From assembly GCA_016789245.1 (NCBI GenBank), contig JAEURM010000084.1, positions 1 to 7,857 on the forward strand: a DNA stretch of 7,857 nucleotides. The letters are read 5' to 3'. Origin of the DNA: Anaerolineales bacterium (GTDB lineage: Bacteria > Chloroflexota > Anaerolineae > Anaerolineales > UBA6663). Below, in pieces: positions 1-5,681 of this stretch. The position numbers and the translations under genes are program-made. Positions within the stretch are counted from its first letter, which is position 1; the number at the start of each line of letters is the position of its first letter. The notes under the pieces are model-generated. The model did not search any database. It was not told the DNA's origin and saw only the letters and a program-made list of their open reading frames with translations.

Positions 1-171
1 ACTAATCTTTGGCGTTGCATTCACATTAAGACACATTTGTGGGCGAAAGACAATTTACAAGAGAATAGATTCTTTGGGTCGGCGATTTGGATTCCCAATA
101 GTATCAAATCACTATAAATAGATATTGCACATGTTACATGTTGGTACGCATCACGTTTCCCGCTTCCACCC
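1..171. other. AT-rich left edge with no assignable gene
   Basis: Bases 1-120 are about 36% GC by direct count (22/60 and 21/60), clearly lower than the genes to the right. Two plus-strand frames are open from the left edge: one reaches TAA at 115-117, the other TAG at 119-121. Either could be the last 38-39 residues of a gene entering from the left and converging on the glycosidase gene, but neither gives a recognisable protein tail and both cannot be real. A minus-strand frame at 21-221 overlaps the end of the glycosidase gene and has no protein character. I treat the stretch as intergenic or as an unresolvable gene end. Confidence 0.4.
129..141. repeat. Short palindromic element, ACATGT-T-ACATGT
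   Basis: Two copies of the self-complementary hexamer ACATGT flank a single T, making a 13-bp element that is both a direct and an inverted repeat. It lies about 30 bp beyond the 3' end of the glycosidase gene. It could be a regulator half-site pair or a chance palindrome in AT-rich DNA. Nothing in the sequence assigns a function, and it has no U-tract that would make it a terminator. Confidence 0.25.
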
Positions 172-1509
172 TCACCCCGGAAACATGCCCGCCAGCAATT
201 CCGGCGTGTGCTCGGCCACAATATCCGAGGAGAGGGAGTTGGATTGGCAGATGGCGGAATACAAGCGTGCGGAGGGGCGTGGCGTGCGTGTTTGAGTGGC
301 GGGGTCTAGCGCGTACAGGCCAAAGCGGTGCGTCCAGCCGCGCTCCCATTCAAAGTTATCTACTAGTGACCAGTGAAAGTAGCCGCGCACATCCCAATTA
401 AAGTTTACGGCCCGCCACATCTGCCGAATGTGTTGCACTAAGTAGCGGCGGCGCAAACCATCGGCTTCATCCCCAATGCCGTTCTCCGTCACGTAAATGG
501 GCAGGCGCAATTTCTCCAGCCACTTAAACGATTCCATGAAGCCGGATGGATAAGACGCATACACGCCCGAACCATCCGGCTCAGAATCCGGCGGGAAGGT
601 GCGGCGGCCAAACAATTCTTGCGGGTTGGTCACATCAAACCGCGCCACATCCGCCGAGTAATAATTCAGCCCCACGTAATCGTGCGTGCCCTTGGCTTCT
701 GGCACAGCCGTTGCAAAGCCGAAGGGCCGCCGCAGTTTGCCCGTCGTCAGCGCATCCAAAAAGAAAGAGCTAAACAGCTTGAATTGATTCTCGGCCACCC
801 ACTCATCTAAAACAAAGCCGGGCTGGGCGGGCAAAATAGGCCGGAAGTGGATGGGCAAACCCACTTGGGCGTGCGGCTGTAATTCATGTATCACACGGTA
901 AGCGGCGGCGTGTGCGCGTACTAAATTTTGTGCCGTATTGAAGGTGGCGGCCAATAGCTTTTTGCCCGGCGGAAATGTACCCATCAGCCAGCCCGAAACC
1001 ATGTACACGTTCGGCTCATTGATGGTGGCCCACAAATCTACATAGTCTTTCAGCGCCGTTACCACGCGCCGCACGTAATTGGCAAACCGCGCCACCACAT
1101 CTACATGCTCCCAGCCGTTGCGCTTGGTATCTGCCAGCCACAGCGGGTTTACAAAGTGATGCAGAGTGACGAGGGGCGTGAGGCCCCGTGCGCGCAAGCC
1201 GGCCACCATCTGGCGATAGTGATCCAGTGCGGCGTCATCAAACTCGCCCATCTTGGGTTCAACACGCGCCCACTCCACGGAAAGCCGCAGGGCGTTGTGG
1301 CCATCGTTGGCGGCGCGGTCAAAATCTTCCGCCCAGCGCCCGCCCCACCAATCACACGCCGCGCCGGAAGTGTGGCCCTGCGCAATGCGGCCCGGCTCCT
1401 GCTCCCACGCGTAAAAATCTGTGTTCAGCCCGTGGCCTTCATACTGATAAGCGGAGGTGGCAGTGCCCCAAAGAAATGAAGCGGGAAAGGAGTGTGTGGC
1501 GCGGGCCAT
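172..1509 (-). CDS. Glycoside hydrolase family 1 (beta-glucosidase / beta-glycosidase)
   Basis: This 445-residue protein is a full-length GH1 enzyme, a retaining (beta/alpha)8-barrel that hydrolyses beta-linked glucosides, galactosides or fucosides. The N-terminal family signature FLWGTATSAYQYEG is at about residues 12-25, the acid/base glutamate is Glu165 in TINEPN, and the nucleophile is Glu342 in YVTENG. Other family landmarks are HHF (117-119), LNYY (281-284) and WSLVDNFEW (380-388). The NFEW form, with Glu387 positioned to bind sugar hydroxyls, argues for unphosphorylated substrates rather than 6-phospho-glycosides. There is no signal peptide, so it should act in the cytoplasm on imported di- or oligosaccharides. 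The ATG at 1507-1509 puts the family signature at the usual distance from the N terminus. No Shine-Dalgarno sequence precedes it; a heptamer repeat lies there instead. The acetyltransferase gene is 104 bp upstream on the same strand, so co-transcription is possible. The exact sugar specificity cannot be read from the sequence. Confidence 0.95.
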   Translation of the reverse strand: MARATHSFPASFLWGTATSAYQYEGHGLNTDFYAWEQEPGRIAQGHTSGAACDWWGGRWAEDFDRAANDGHNALRLSVEWARVEPKMGEFDDAALDHYRQMVAGLRARGLTPLVTLHHFVNPLWLADTKRNGWEHVDVVARFANYVRRVVTALKDYVDLWATINEPNVYMVSGWLMGTFPPGKKLLAATFNTAQNLVRAHAAAYRVIHELQPHAQVGLPIHFRPILPAQPGFVLDEWVAENQFKLFSSFFLDALTTGKLRRPFGFATAVPEAKGTHDYVGLNYYSADVARFDVTNPQELFGRRTFPPDSEPDGSGVYASYPSGFMESFKWLEKLRLPIYVTENGIGDEADGLRRRYLVQHIRQMWRAVNFNWDVRGYFHWSLVDNFEWERGWTHRFGLYALDPATQTRTPRPSARLYSAICQSNSLSSDIVAEHTPELLAGMFPG

Positions 1510-1519
1510 AAGCGAATTA

Positions 1520-1547
1520 GGGATTAAGGATTAAGGATTAGGGATTA
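1520..1547. repeat. Four-copy heptamer tandem repeat (RGGATTA)
   Basis: Four head-to-tail 7-bp units are visible: GGGATTA (1520-1526), AGGATTA (1527-1533), AGGATTA (1534-1540) and GGGATTA (1541-1547). They differ only at the first base. On the sense strand of the glycosidase gene this reads as TAATCC(C/T) repeats, ending 10 bases before the ATG. It occupies the place where a ribosome binding site would be expected. Such short arrays can change copy number by replication slippage. Confidence 0.85.
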
Positions 1548-1613
1548 CAGATAGCAGATGGCGAATGGCTGAGGGCAAATTGCAAAAACCTGCGTTATCT
1601 GCGTCTGAGAAAA

Positions 1614-2336
1614 TTACGCTGGCAACACGGCGTTGGCTACAAACTCACGCGCGCCGGTATCATCAAAGCCCACCGCCTCCGCCAGCCGGATGGAATAATC
1701 ATTGGATTCTGCCACTACATACAGCGGCGTACGGCCAGATTTCAACACCAAGCCAGCCAGAATAGAAACCACAGCTTTGCCCCAGCCTCGCCCCCGCACG
1801 ACGGGGTCTGTGTACACATAGATTTCTGCAAAGTTGGGTGATTGCCAGTTGAGACCGGCCACCGCGCCCAATTCACCGTTCGGGCGAATTTCCACGCGCG
1901 GCGAGCCGTTGGCATCGCGGCTGGTGAGGGCCAACACATTCAACAAACTCTGATGCCGATCAGCGCGCAAGCTATAAACTCGGTGTAGCTCCGCTTCACT
2001 AATGTGCAGGTACTTATTCACCCACGGGCCAAACGCTTGCGGAACCGTTAGGTAGGCCGGGCGGCCCGGTATCATTCCCTCCCGGAACAACCATTCTGCC
2101 GCCCACTCATGCCGGGCGCGGAAAGTGACCAGCGGCCGAAACAAATCCATGCCAGTGCGTGCGCTGACCAAAAAGCCATCCGGCTGGCTCGCATCATAAT
2201 GGGCCACTACTTTTACTTGGCTGGTGGGGGCGTGCAAGGCGTAATACGTGGCCAACGCATCGGGGGTGGCTTGCAGATCTAATAACGGACGAATATCCGC
2301 ACGAACACGCTCAATCGGCTGAGATGGGACGGCCAT
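1614..2336 (-). CDS. GNAT-family N-acetyltransferase
   Basis: With the chosen start the protein has 240 residues. The C-terminal part (about 142-235) is a GNAT domain. Motif A contains the acetyl-CoA pyrophosphate-binding signature R/Q-x-x-G-x-G as RGRGWG at 181-186, preceded by the strand EIYVYTDPVV. Motif B is seen as N212, S215, L218 and GF at 223-224. The 140-residue N-terminal part is not a second obvious GNAT repeat and may help bind the acceptor. Such enzymes transfer an acetyl group from acetyl-CoA to an amine of a small molecule or protein; the acceptor here is unknown. I chose the ATG at 2334-2336 because an AGTATA/TATACT -10-like box lies just 7 bases before it. In-frame alternatives are ATG at 2358-2360 and TTG at 2385-2387, which would add 8 or 17 residues. 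No Shine-Dalgarno sequence supports any of the three. The gene is divergent from the Clp_N gene and lies upstream of the glycosidase gene. Confidence 0.85.
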   Translation of the reverse strand: MAVPSQPIERVRADIRPLLDLQATPDALATYYALHAPTSQVKVVAHYDASQPDGFLVSARTGMDLFRPLVTFRARHEWAAEWLFREGMIPGRPAYLTVPQAFGPWVNKYLHISEAELHRVYSLRADRHQSLLNVLALTSRDANGSPRVEIRPNGELGAVAGLNWQSPNFAEIYVYTDPVVRGRGWGKAVVSILAGLVLKSGRTPLYVVAESNDYSIRLAEAVGFDDTGAREFVANAVLPA

Positions 2337-2343
2337 AAAATGT

Positions 2344-2349
2344 AGTATA
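2344..2349 (-). promoter_or_regulatory. Probable -10 box for the acetyltransferase gene, leaderless geometry
   Basis: On the minus strand the hexamer TATACT (five of six matches to TATAAT) ends 7 bases before the ATG at 2336. Transcription would start at or next to the A of the start codon, giving a leaderless mRNA. This agrees with the lack of a Shine-Dalgarno sequence. No good -35 hexamer is seen at 16-18 bp, so the box alone is the evidence. Confidence 0.45.
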
Positions 2350-2379
2350 GCACTAGCCATAAAACTAACCGGCCATACC

Positions 2380-2424
2380 TTGCACAACGTTTATTTCATC
2401 GCTAAACTGCGCATAGTTTAGAAT
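2380..2424 (+). promoter_or_regulatory. Candidate promoter region for the Clp_N gene
   Basis: Two candidates overlap here. The first is TTGCAC (2380-2385), a 17-bp spacer and TAAACT (2403-2408), which would leave a leader of about 25 bases containing the ribosome binding site. The second is TAGAAT (2419-2424), a closer -10 match (five of six) but without a convincing -35, and its start site would fall on the Shine-Dalgarno sequence. I slightly favour the first. The region is shared with the divergent acetyltransferase promoter. Confidence 0.35.
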
Positions 2425-2439
2425 TTTGTGGAGTCGCGC

Positions 2440-2991
2440 GTGAGTAACCTATCTCTACCTTTATTGTTAGCGTGGGATATTGCCGCCAATGAAGCCGCCC
2501 AAAGCCGGCGTAAATTAATTGAGCCGGAGCACTTGTTTATTGGTCTGTGTAAGCTGGAAGATTTTTCCACCACTACGGCGTTAATTGAACTGGGTTATGA
2601 CCAAGATGACAGCACCGTCATGAAGACTGAAATTGTGACCTTTGTGGACATGCTGTATCGCTTTAACCTTAATCCGGCCAACTTACGCAAAGAAGCGCGT
2701 CAGCGGCGAAATACGGGCGTGCTCAGTTTGCTCAACGGCTGGACGACGGGCATGCTTCGCCCGCCAGAGACTGATTCCAACGTGATTCACCGTTCACCGG
2801 CTAGCCGAGAAGTATTTGGCCGCGCCGAAGAGTTAGCCCGCCTCTCAGGTTCGCAATTCATCTCCACCTTTCACCTGCTGGCCGCTATTTTGGCGGATGA
2901 AGCTTACCGGATTACGCCGTGGCTCAAAGTGCATGTAGATGTGAATGAACTGCGCGAAGCGGCCCTGAATGCCGCTCAACCCAATCAATAG
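2440..2991 (+). CDS. Stand-alone Clp N-terminal (Clp_N) domain protein
   Basis: The 183-residue product resembles the double-repeat N domain of ClpA/ClpC unfoldases, which binds adaptors and substrates, but has no AAA+ ATPase module. Repeat 1 (about 8-60) carries LLLAWDIAANEAAQ followed by IEPEHLFIGL, matching the ClpC pattern of a helix and then TEHILLGL. Repeat 2 (about 117-175) carries IHRSPASREVFGRAEELAR and STFHLLAAIL, matching the ClpC IHYTPRAKKVIE...TEHILLGL half. An insert of roughly 50 residues with basic and Trp-containing segments separates the repeats, longer than in ClpC. I chose the GTG at 2440-2442 because GGAG at 2430-2433 sits 6 bases before it. An in-frame GTG at 2428 would add four residues but has no ribosome binding site and would include the GGAG. 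The alpha/beta hydrolase gene starts 2 bp after its stop, so the two are almost certainly co-transcribed and translationally coupled. A role as adaptor, decoy or sensor is inference. Confidence 0.8.
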   Translation: MSNLSLPLLLAWDIAANEAAQSRRKLIEPEHLFIGLCKLEDFSTTTALIELGYDQDDSTVMKTEIVTFVDMLYRFNLNPANLRKEARQRRNTGVLSLLNGWTTGMLRPPETDSNVIHRSPASREVFGRAEELARLSGSQFISTFHLLAAILADEAYRITPWLKVHVDVNELREAALNAAQPNQ

Positions 2992-2993
2992 GC

Positions 2994-3764
2994 ATGCCCT
3001 TTATCGCCGTCAACGGCGCACAAATTTTTTATCAAGCGTTCGGCGCTGAAGTGGCTCACCCTTCAGCGCCGATTGTTTTGATTCACGGCTCCACCAGCAC
3101 GGGCGAGAATGATTGGGCCGGCGTAGCCACGCGGCTGGCTGAACGTTGGCCAGTGTTAGTGCCCGATTGCCGGGGCCATGGGCAGAGTAGCAACCCCAAC
3201 CTCACCTACTCCTTTTTTGAGATGGCGGCCGACACTGCCGCGTTTGTGCGGGCGCTGGGCTATGAACGCGCGCACATCATTGGGCACAGTAACGGCGGCA
3301 ATGTGGCGCTAGTTACATTGATGGAGCACCCAGAAGTTGTGGCAAGCGCCGTGCTCCAAGCGGCCAACGCCTATGTCAGCCCAGATTTGCTGGAGCGTGA
3401 ACCGCCGCTGTTTGAGCCGGAGCGCGTGGCGCGCGAAGCCCCAGACTGGCGCGCGGAAATGATCCGGTTGCATGGCCCCACGCACGGCGCCGATTACTGG
3501 CGCATCCTGCTCAAACTCACTTTACACGCCACTATCACTGAGCCGCATTACACTGCCGAGCAATTAGCGCGCGTTCAGCGCCCCACCTTCGCCATTCAGG
3601 GTGAGCATGACACGGTGAACAATGTTGGCCAGCACGCGCAATTCATCGCACGGCATATCCCCAACGCGCAACTGTGGATTCCGCCCAACATCGGCCACAA
3701 TGTCCATTTGGAAATTCCCGAGGCGTGGCTACAGCGCGTGACGGCATTCCTAATCGCCGCATAA
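2994..3764 (+). CDS. Alpha/beta hydrolase
   Basis: This 256-residue protein is a complete single-domain alpha/beta-hydrolase. The oxyanion-hole segment VLIHGS is at 28-33, the DCRGHGQS loop at 58-65, and the nucleophile elbow is G-H-S99-N-G. The likely acid is Asp206 (QGEHDT) and the catalytic base His235 (IGHNVH), giving a Ser-His-Asp triad. A serine nucleophile points to an esterase, lactonase, C-C bond hydrolase or cofactor-free haloperoxidase-like enzyme, and excludes the Asp-nucleophile epoxide hydrolases and dehalogenases. A small cap lies at about 125-190. There is no signal peptide, so it is probably cytoplasmic. The start at 2994 is 2 bp after the Clp_N stop and has no ribosome binding site of its own, suggesting translational coupling. 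Substrate is not predictable from the sequence. Confidence 0.9.
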   Translation: MPFIAVNGAQIFYQAFGAEVAHPSAPIVLIHGSTSTGENDWAGVATRLAERWPVLVPDCRGHGQSSNPNLTYSFFEMAADTAAFVRALGYERAHIIGHSNGGNVALVTLMEHPEVVASAVLQAANAYVSPDLLEREPPLFEPERVAREAPDWRAEMIRLHGPTHGADYWRILLKLTLHATITEPHYTAEQLARVQRPTFAIQGEHDTVNNVGQHAQFIARHIPNAQLWIPPNIGHNVHLEIPEAWLQRVTAFLIAA

Positions 3765-3820
3765 AAGCGGATGGCACTGATAAAATAGCTTCTAAAAATC
3801 CGTTTCATCCGCTTGCCATC
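3764..3820. repeat. Inverted repeat with two competing pairings
   Basis: AAGCGGATG (3765-3773) is perfectly complementary to CATCCGCTT (3806-3814) across a 32-base loop. Shifted pairing is also possible: GATGGCA (3770-3776) with TGCCATC (3814-3820). The two stems exclude each other. The element directly follows the hydrolase stop codon, so it could act as a 3' mRNA-end structure, but no T-run follows and it is not a standard intrinsic terminator. The loop contains ATCCG near the right arm, so the element may be part of a dispersed intergenic repeat. Confidence 0.55.
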
Positions 3821-3854
3821 TCCGCCCCTCCGTTTTCCAAAGCCTTTATCTGCG

Positions 3855-3883
3855 TTGACAATGCCTAGTGCGGGTGATATTCT
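3855..3883 (+). promoter_or_regulatory. Strong sigma70-like promoter for dgt, leaderless geometry
   Basis: A perfect -35 TTGACA (3855-3860) is separated by exactly 17 bp from TATTCT (3878-3883), a four-of-six match to the -10 consensus. The dgt ATG begins 7 bases after the -10 box at 3890, the normal distance for a transcription start. The predicted mRNA therefore begins at the start codon, which agrees with the absence of a Shine-Dalgarno sequence. Confidence 0.75.
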
Positions 3884-3889
3884 CCGCGC

Positions 3890-5047
3890 ATGATTTTTAC
3901 GCGGGCACTACTTGAAGAACGTGAAGCGCAAACACTGGCACCCTACGGGCTGAAGAGCCGTGACTCACGCGGGCGCGCCTACCAGCCTGACCCGGAGCCG
4001 GATGACCGTACGGCTTTTCAGCGTGACCGTGACCGAATTTTGCACACCACCGCGTTTCGGCGGCTGGAATACAAAACGCAAGTCTTCATCAACTACGAAG
4101 GCGATTATTACCGCACGCGGCTGACGCACACCTTGGAAGTAGCACAGATTGGGCGCACGCTGGCGCGCACGTTGGGCGCAAATGAAGATTTAGTAGAAGC
4201 CATTTGCTTAGCGCATGATTTGGGTCACTCACCGTTTGGCCACGCGGGTGAAGTGGTACTGGATAAGTTGATGGCTGAGCACGGCGGCTTTGATCACAAC
4301 CGCCAGTCACTGCGCATCGTTACTGAATTAGAGCGGCGTTACCCCAACTGGCTCGGCCTAAATCTTACTTGGGAAGTGCGCGAAGGCATTGTGAAGCATG
4401 AAACCGAGTACGATGTTTCTGATGCCAGCACCTATGACCCAGAAAAACGCGGCCACTTGGAAGCGCAAATTGCCAACGCGGCGGATGAGTTGGCCTACAC
4501 CGCGCATGATTTGGATGATGGATTGCGCTCCGGCCTGATTACGCCCGCAGATTTGAGTGGCTTGGCGTTGTGGGAACTGGTGCGGGAGAGCATTGGCTGG
4601 CCGGGTGAAAAGATAGATCAGCTCACGCGCCACCGGCTCATCCGGCGCTTAATTGGCCTAGAAGTGAGTGATTTGGTGCAAGCCACCCACCAGCGGCTCG
4701 AAGCGGCCAACGTCCAATCGGTGGAAGCTCTGCAATTGCTCTCCCACAACGTTATTGGCTGGAGCGAGGCCATGGCGCGGCACAACAAACAGCTGAAGCG
4801 CTTTTTGTTTGAAAATTTGTACCGCCACTACCGCGTGGTACGCATGGAGGCCAAAGCGGAGAAAGTGTTGAGTGATTTATTCCACGCGTACATGCGCCGC
4901 CCGGAGCAACTGCCGCCAGAAACCCACAAGCGGGCTGAAGCTGTGGGCAGTGTGGCGCGCGCCATTTGTGATTATTTGGCCGGAATGACTGATCGGTTTG
5001 CCTTGGATGAGCATTACAAGTTATTTGACCCACACACGTTGCCGTAA
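3890..5047 (+). CDS. dgt: dGTP triphosphohydrolase-like HD-domain protein
   Basis: The 385-residue protein belongs to the dNTP triphosphohydrolase (dGTPase) branch of the HD superfamily, which cleaves dNTPs to the nucleoside and tripolyphosphate and so tunes the dNTP pool in the cytoplasm. The family N-terminal motif FQRDRDRILHTTAFRRLEYKTQV spans about 43-65, here cited by its ends FQRDRD and YKTQV. The metal-binding HD set is His80 (RLTH), His109-Asp110 (AHDLGHSPFGH) and Asp199 (NAADELAY). His136 in FDHNRQS is also conserved in the family. The length fits the short dGTPase class found outside enterobacteria. The ATG at 3890 is set by the abutting promoter, and the N-terminal motif then sits at the usual distance. 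The greA gene follows 70 bp downstream on the same strand. True nucleotide preference, and any allosteric activation, cannot be read from the sequence; some members are broad dNTPases. Confidence 0.92.
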   Translation: MIFTRALLEEREAQTLAPYGLKSRDSRGRAYQPDPEPDDRTAFQRDRDRILHTTAFRRLEYKTQVFINYEGDYYRTRLTHTLEVAQIGRTLARTLGANEDLVEAICLAHDLGHSPFGHAGEVVLDKLMAEHGGFDHNRQSLRIVTELERRYPNWLGLNLTWEVREGIVKHETEYDVSDASTYDPEKRGHLEAQIANAADELAYTAHDLDDGLRSGLITPADLSGLALWELVRESIGWPGEKIDQLTRHRLIRRLIGLEVSDLVQATHQRLEAANVQSVEALQLLSHNVIGWSEAMARHNKQLKRFLFENLYRHYRVVRMEAKAEKVLSDLFHAYMRRPEQLPPETHKRAEAVGSVARAICDYLAGMTDRFALDEHYKLFDPHTLP

Positions 5048-5058
5048 AAAAATAAATT

Positions 5059-5095
5059 AATCCTAAAGGCCGGCTTCGCGCTGACCCTTAGGGTT
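5059..5095 (+). other. Imperfect hairpin between dgt and greA
   Basis: AATCCTAAAGG (5059-5069) pairs with CCCTTAGGGTT (5085-5095) as an 11-step stem with one G-T wobble and one A-C mismatch, closing a 15-base GC-rich loop. It begins 11 bases after the dgt stop. What follows is only weakly T-rich (TTTGATTGAT), so it may be a weak terminator, an RNA-processing site or part of the greA leader. The greA ribosome binding site starts about 10 bases downstream. Confidence 0.5.
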
Positions 5096-5104
5096 TGATT
5101 GATA

Positions 5105-5110
5105 TAGGAG
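5105..5110 (+). promoter_or_regulatory. Ribosome binding site deciding the GTG start of greA
   Basis: TAGGAG at 5105-5110 lies 7 bases before the GTG at 5118-5120. This fixes the non-ATG start of greA, which also gives the correct conserved N terminus. Confidence 0.85.
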
Positions 5111-5117
5111 CATTATT

Positions 5118-5582
5118 GTGTCTGAAAAATATCTCACCCCGGAAGGGGCCGCCAAAATTAAGGCCGAGTTGAAAGAGTTGGTGGAAGTGAAGCGCCCCGA
5201 AATTGCCCAACGCCTGCGGGAGGCCATCCAAATGGGCGATTTATCTGAAAACGCCGATTACATCATGGCCAAAGAAGATCAAGCCTTCCTCGAAGGCCGG
5301 ATTATGGAATTACAGGAACTCTTGAGCTCCGCCACCATCATCAAAGATGATAGTCATTCCACCACGGTGGTAGGCATGGGGAGCAAGGTTACAGTGCAAG
5401 AGGGGGGTTCTTCGCCGGAAGTTTATACGCTGGTGGGTGCAAAGGAAGCTGACCCGCGCTCTGGCCGCATCTCCAATGAATCACCCATTGGCCGCGTAAT
5501 TTTAGGCAAGCGCGTGGGCGATTCTGTGAAAGTAGAAACACCTTCTGGTGCCGTTAAGTTGAAGATTGTGAGTATTGAGTGA
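5118..5582 (+). CDS. greA: Transcription elongation factor GreA
   Basis: The 154-residue protein (E. coli GreA has 158) rescues backtracked RNA polymerase by stimulating cleavage of the extruded RNA 3' end through the secondary channel. Residues 1 to about 75 form the N-terminal antiparallel coiled coil, with the acidic tip GDLSENADY placing Asp41 and Glu44 exactly where the catalytic-site residues lie in E. coli. The C-terminal FKBP-like domain (about 82-154) has the signature SPIGRVILGKRVGDSVKVETPSG at 122-144, here cited by its ends. The tip reads NADYIMAKEDQ where NAEY-AAKE is more usual, a mild variation. The start is GTG with a good TAGGAG site. It lies 70 bp after dgt and is followed at once by a strong terminator, so it closes a transcription unit. 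Confidence 0.97.
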   Translation: MSEKYLTPEGAAKIKAELKELVEVKRPEIAQRLREAIQMGDLSENADYIMAKEDQAFLEGRIMELQELLSSATIIKDDSHSTTVVGMGSKVTVQEGGSSPEVYTLVGAKEADPRSGRISNESPIGRVILGKRVGDSVKVETPSGAVKLKIVSIE

Positions 5583-5588
5583 TGAACC

Positions 5589-5634
5589 GCCCTGCGCTGG
5601 CGGCTTCGCACCGCCAGCGCAGGGCTTATTTTTT
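5589..5634 (+). terminator. Rho-independent terminator after greA
   Basis: A perfect 15-bp GC-rich stem pairs 5589-5603 (GCCCTGCGCTGGCGG) with 5611-5625 across the 7-base loop CTTCGCA, followed by TTATTTTTT. It begins 7 bases past the greA stop codon. This is a textbook intrinsic terminator and separates greA from the lipoprotein gene. Confidence 0.95.
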
Positions 5635-5669
5635 AAGCCCTCCACGTATCAAGACCGAAGGTCTAGCAC

Positions 5670-5675
5670 TAAATT
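5670..5675 (+). promoter_or_regulatory. Possible -10 box for the lipoprotein gene, leaderless geometry
   Basis: TAAATT (four of six to consensus) ends 6 bases before the TTG start at 5682. No Shine-Dalgarno sequence is present and no clear -35 lies 16-18 bp upstream. Placement matches the leaderless arrangement at dgt, but the box is weak and AT-rich DNA makes a chance match plausible. Confidence 0.3.
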
Positions 5676-5681
5676 CCATCC

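Noticed and set aside
21..221. Minus-strand 66-codon frame at the left edge
   Set aside because: It overlaps the end of the glycosidase gene and shows no recognisable protein pattern or ribosome binding site.
1105..1511. Two plus-strand open frames over the 5' half of the glycosidase gene
   Set aside because: They are antisense shadows of a full GH1 protein whose catalytic motifs are intact in the minus-strand frame.
1520..1547. CRISPR array or telomere-like repeat
   Set aside because: The units are only 7 bp with no spacers, far from CRISPR size, and only four copies are present.
2428..2439. GTG at 2428 as start of the Clp_N gene
   Set aside because: It has no ribosome binding site and contains the GGAG that fits the GTG at 2440.
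5652..5664. AGACC-GAA-GGTCT mini hairpin before the lipoprotein gene
   Set aside because: A 5-bp stem with a 3-base loop is common by chance, and nothing ties it to the gene beyond position.
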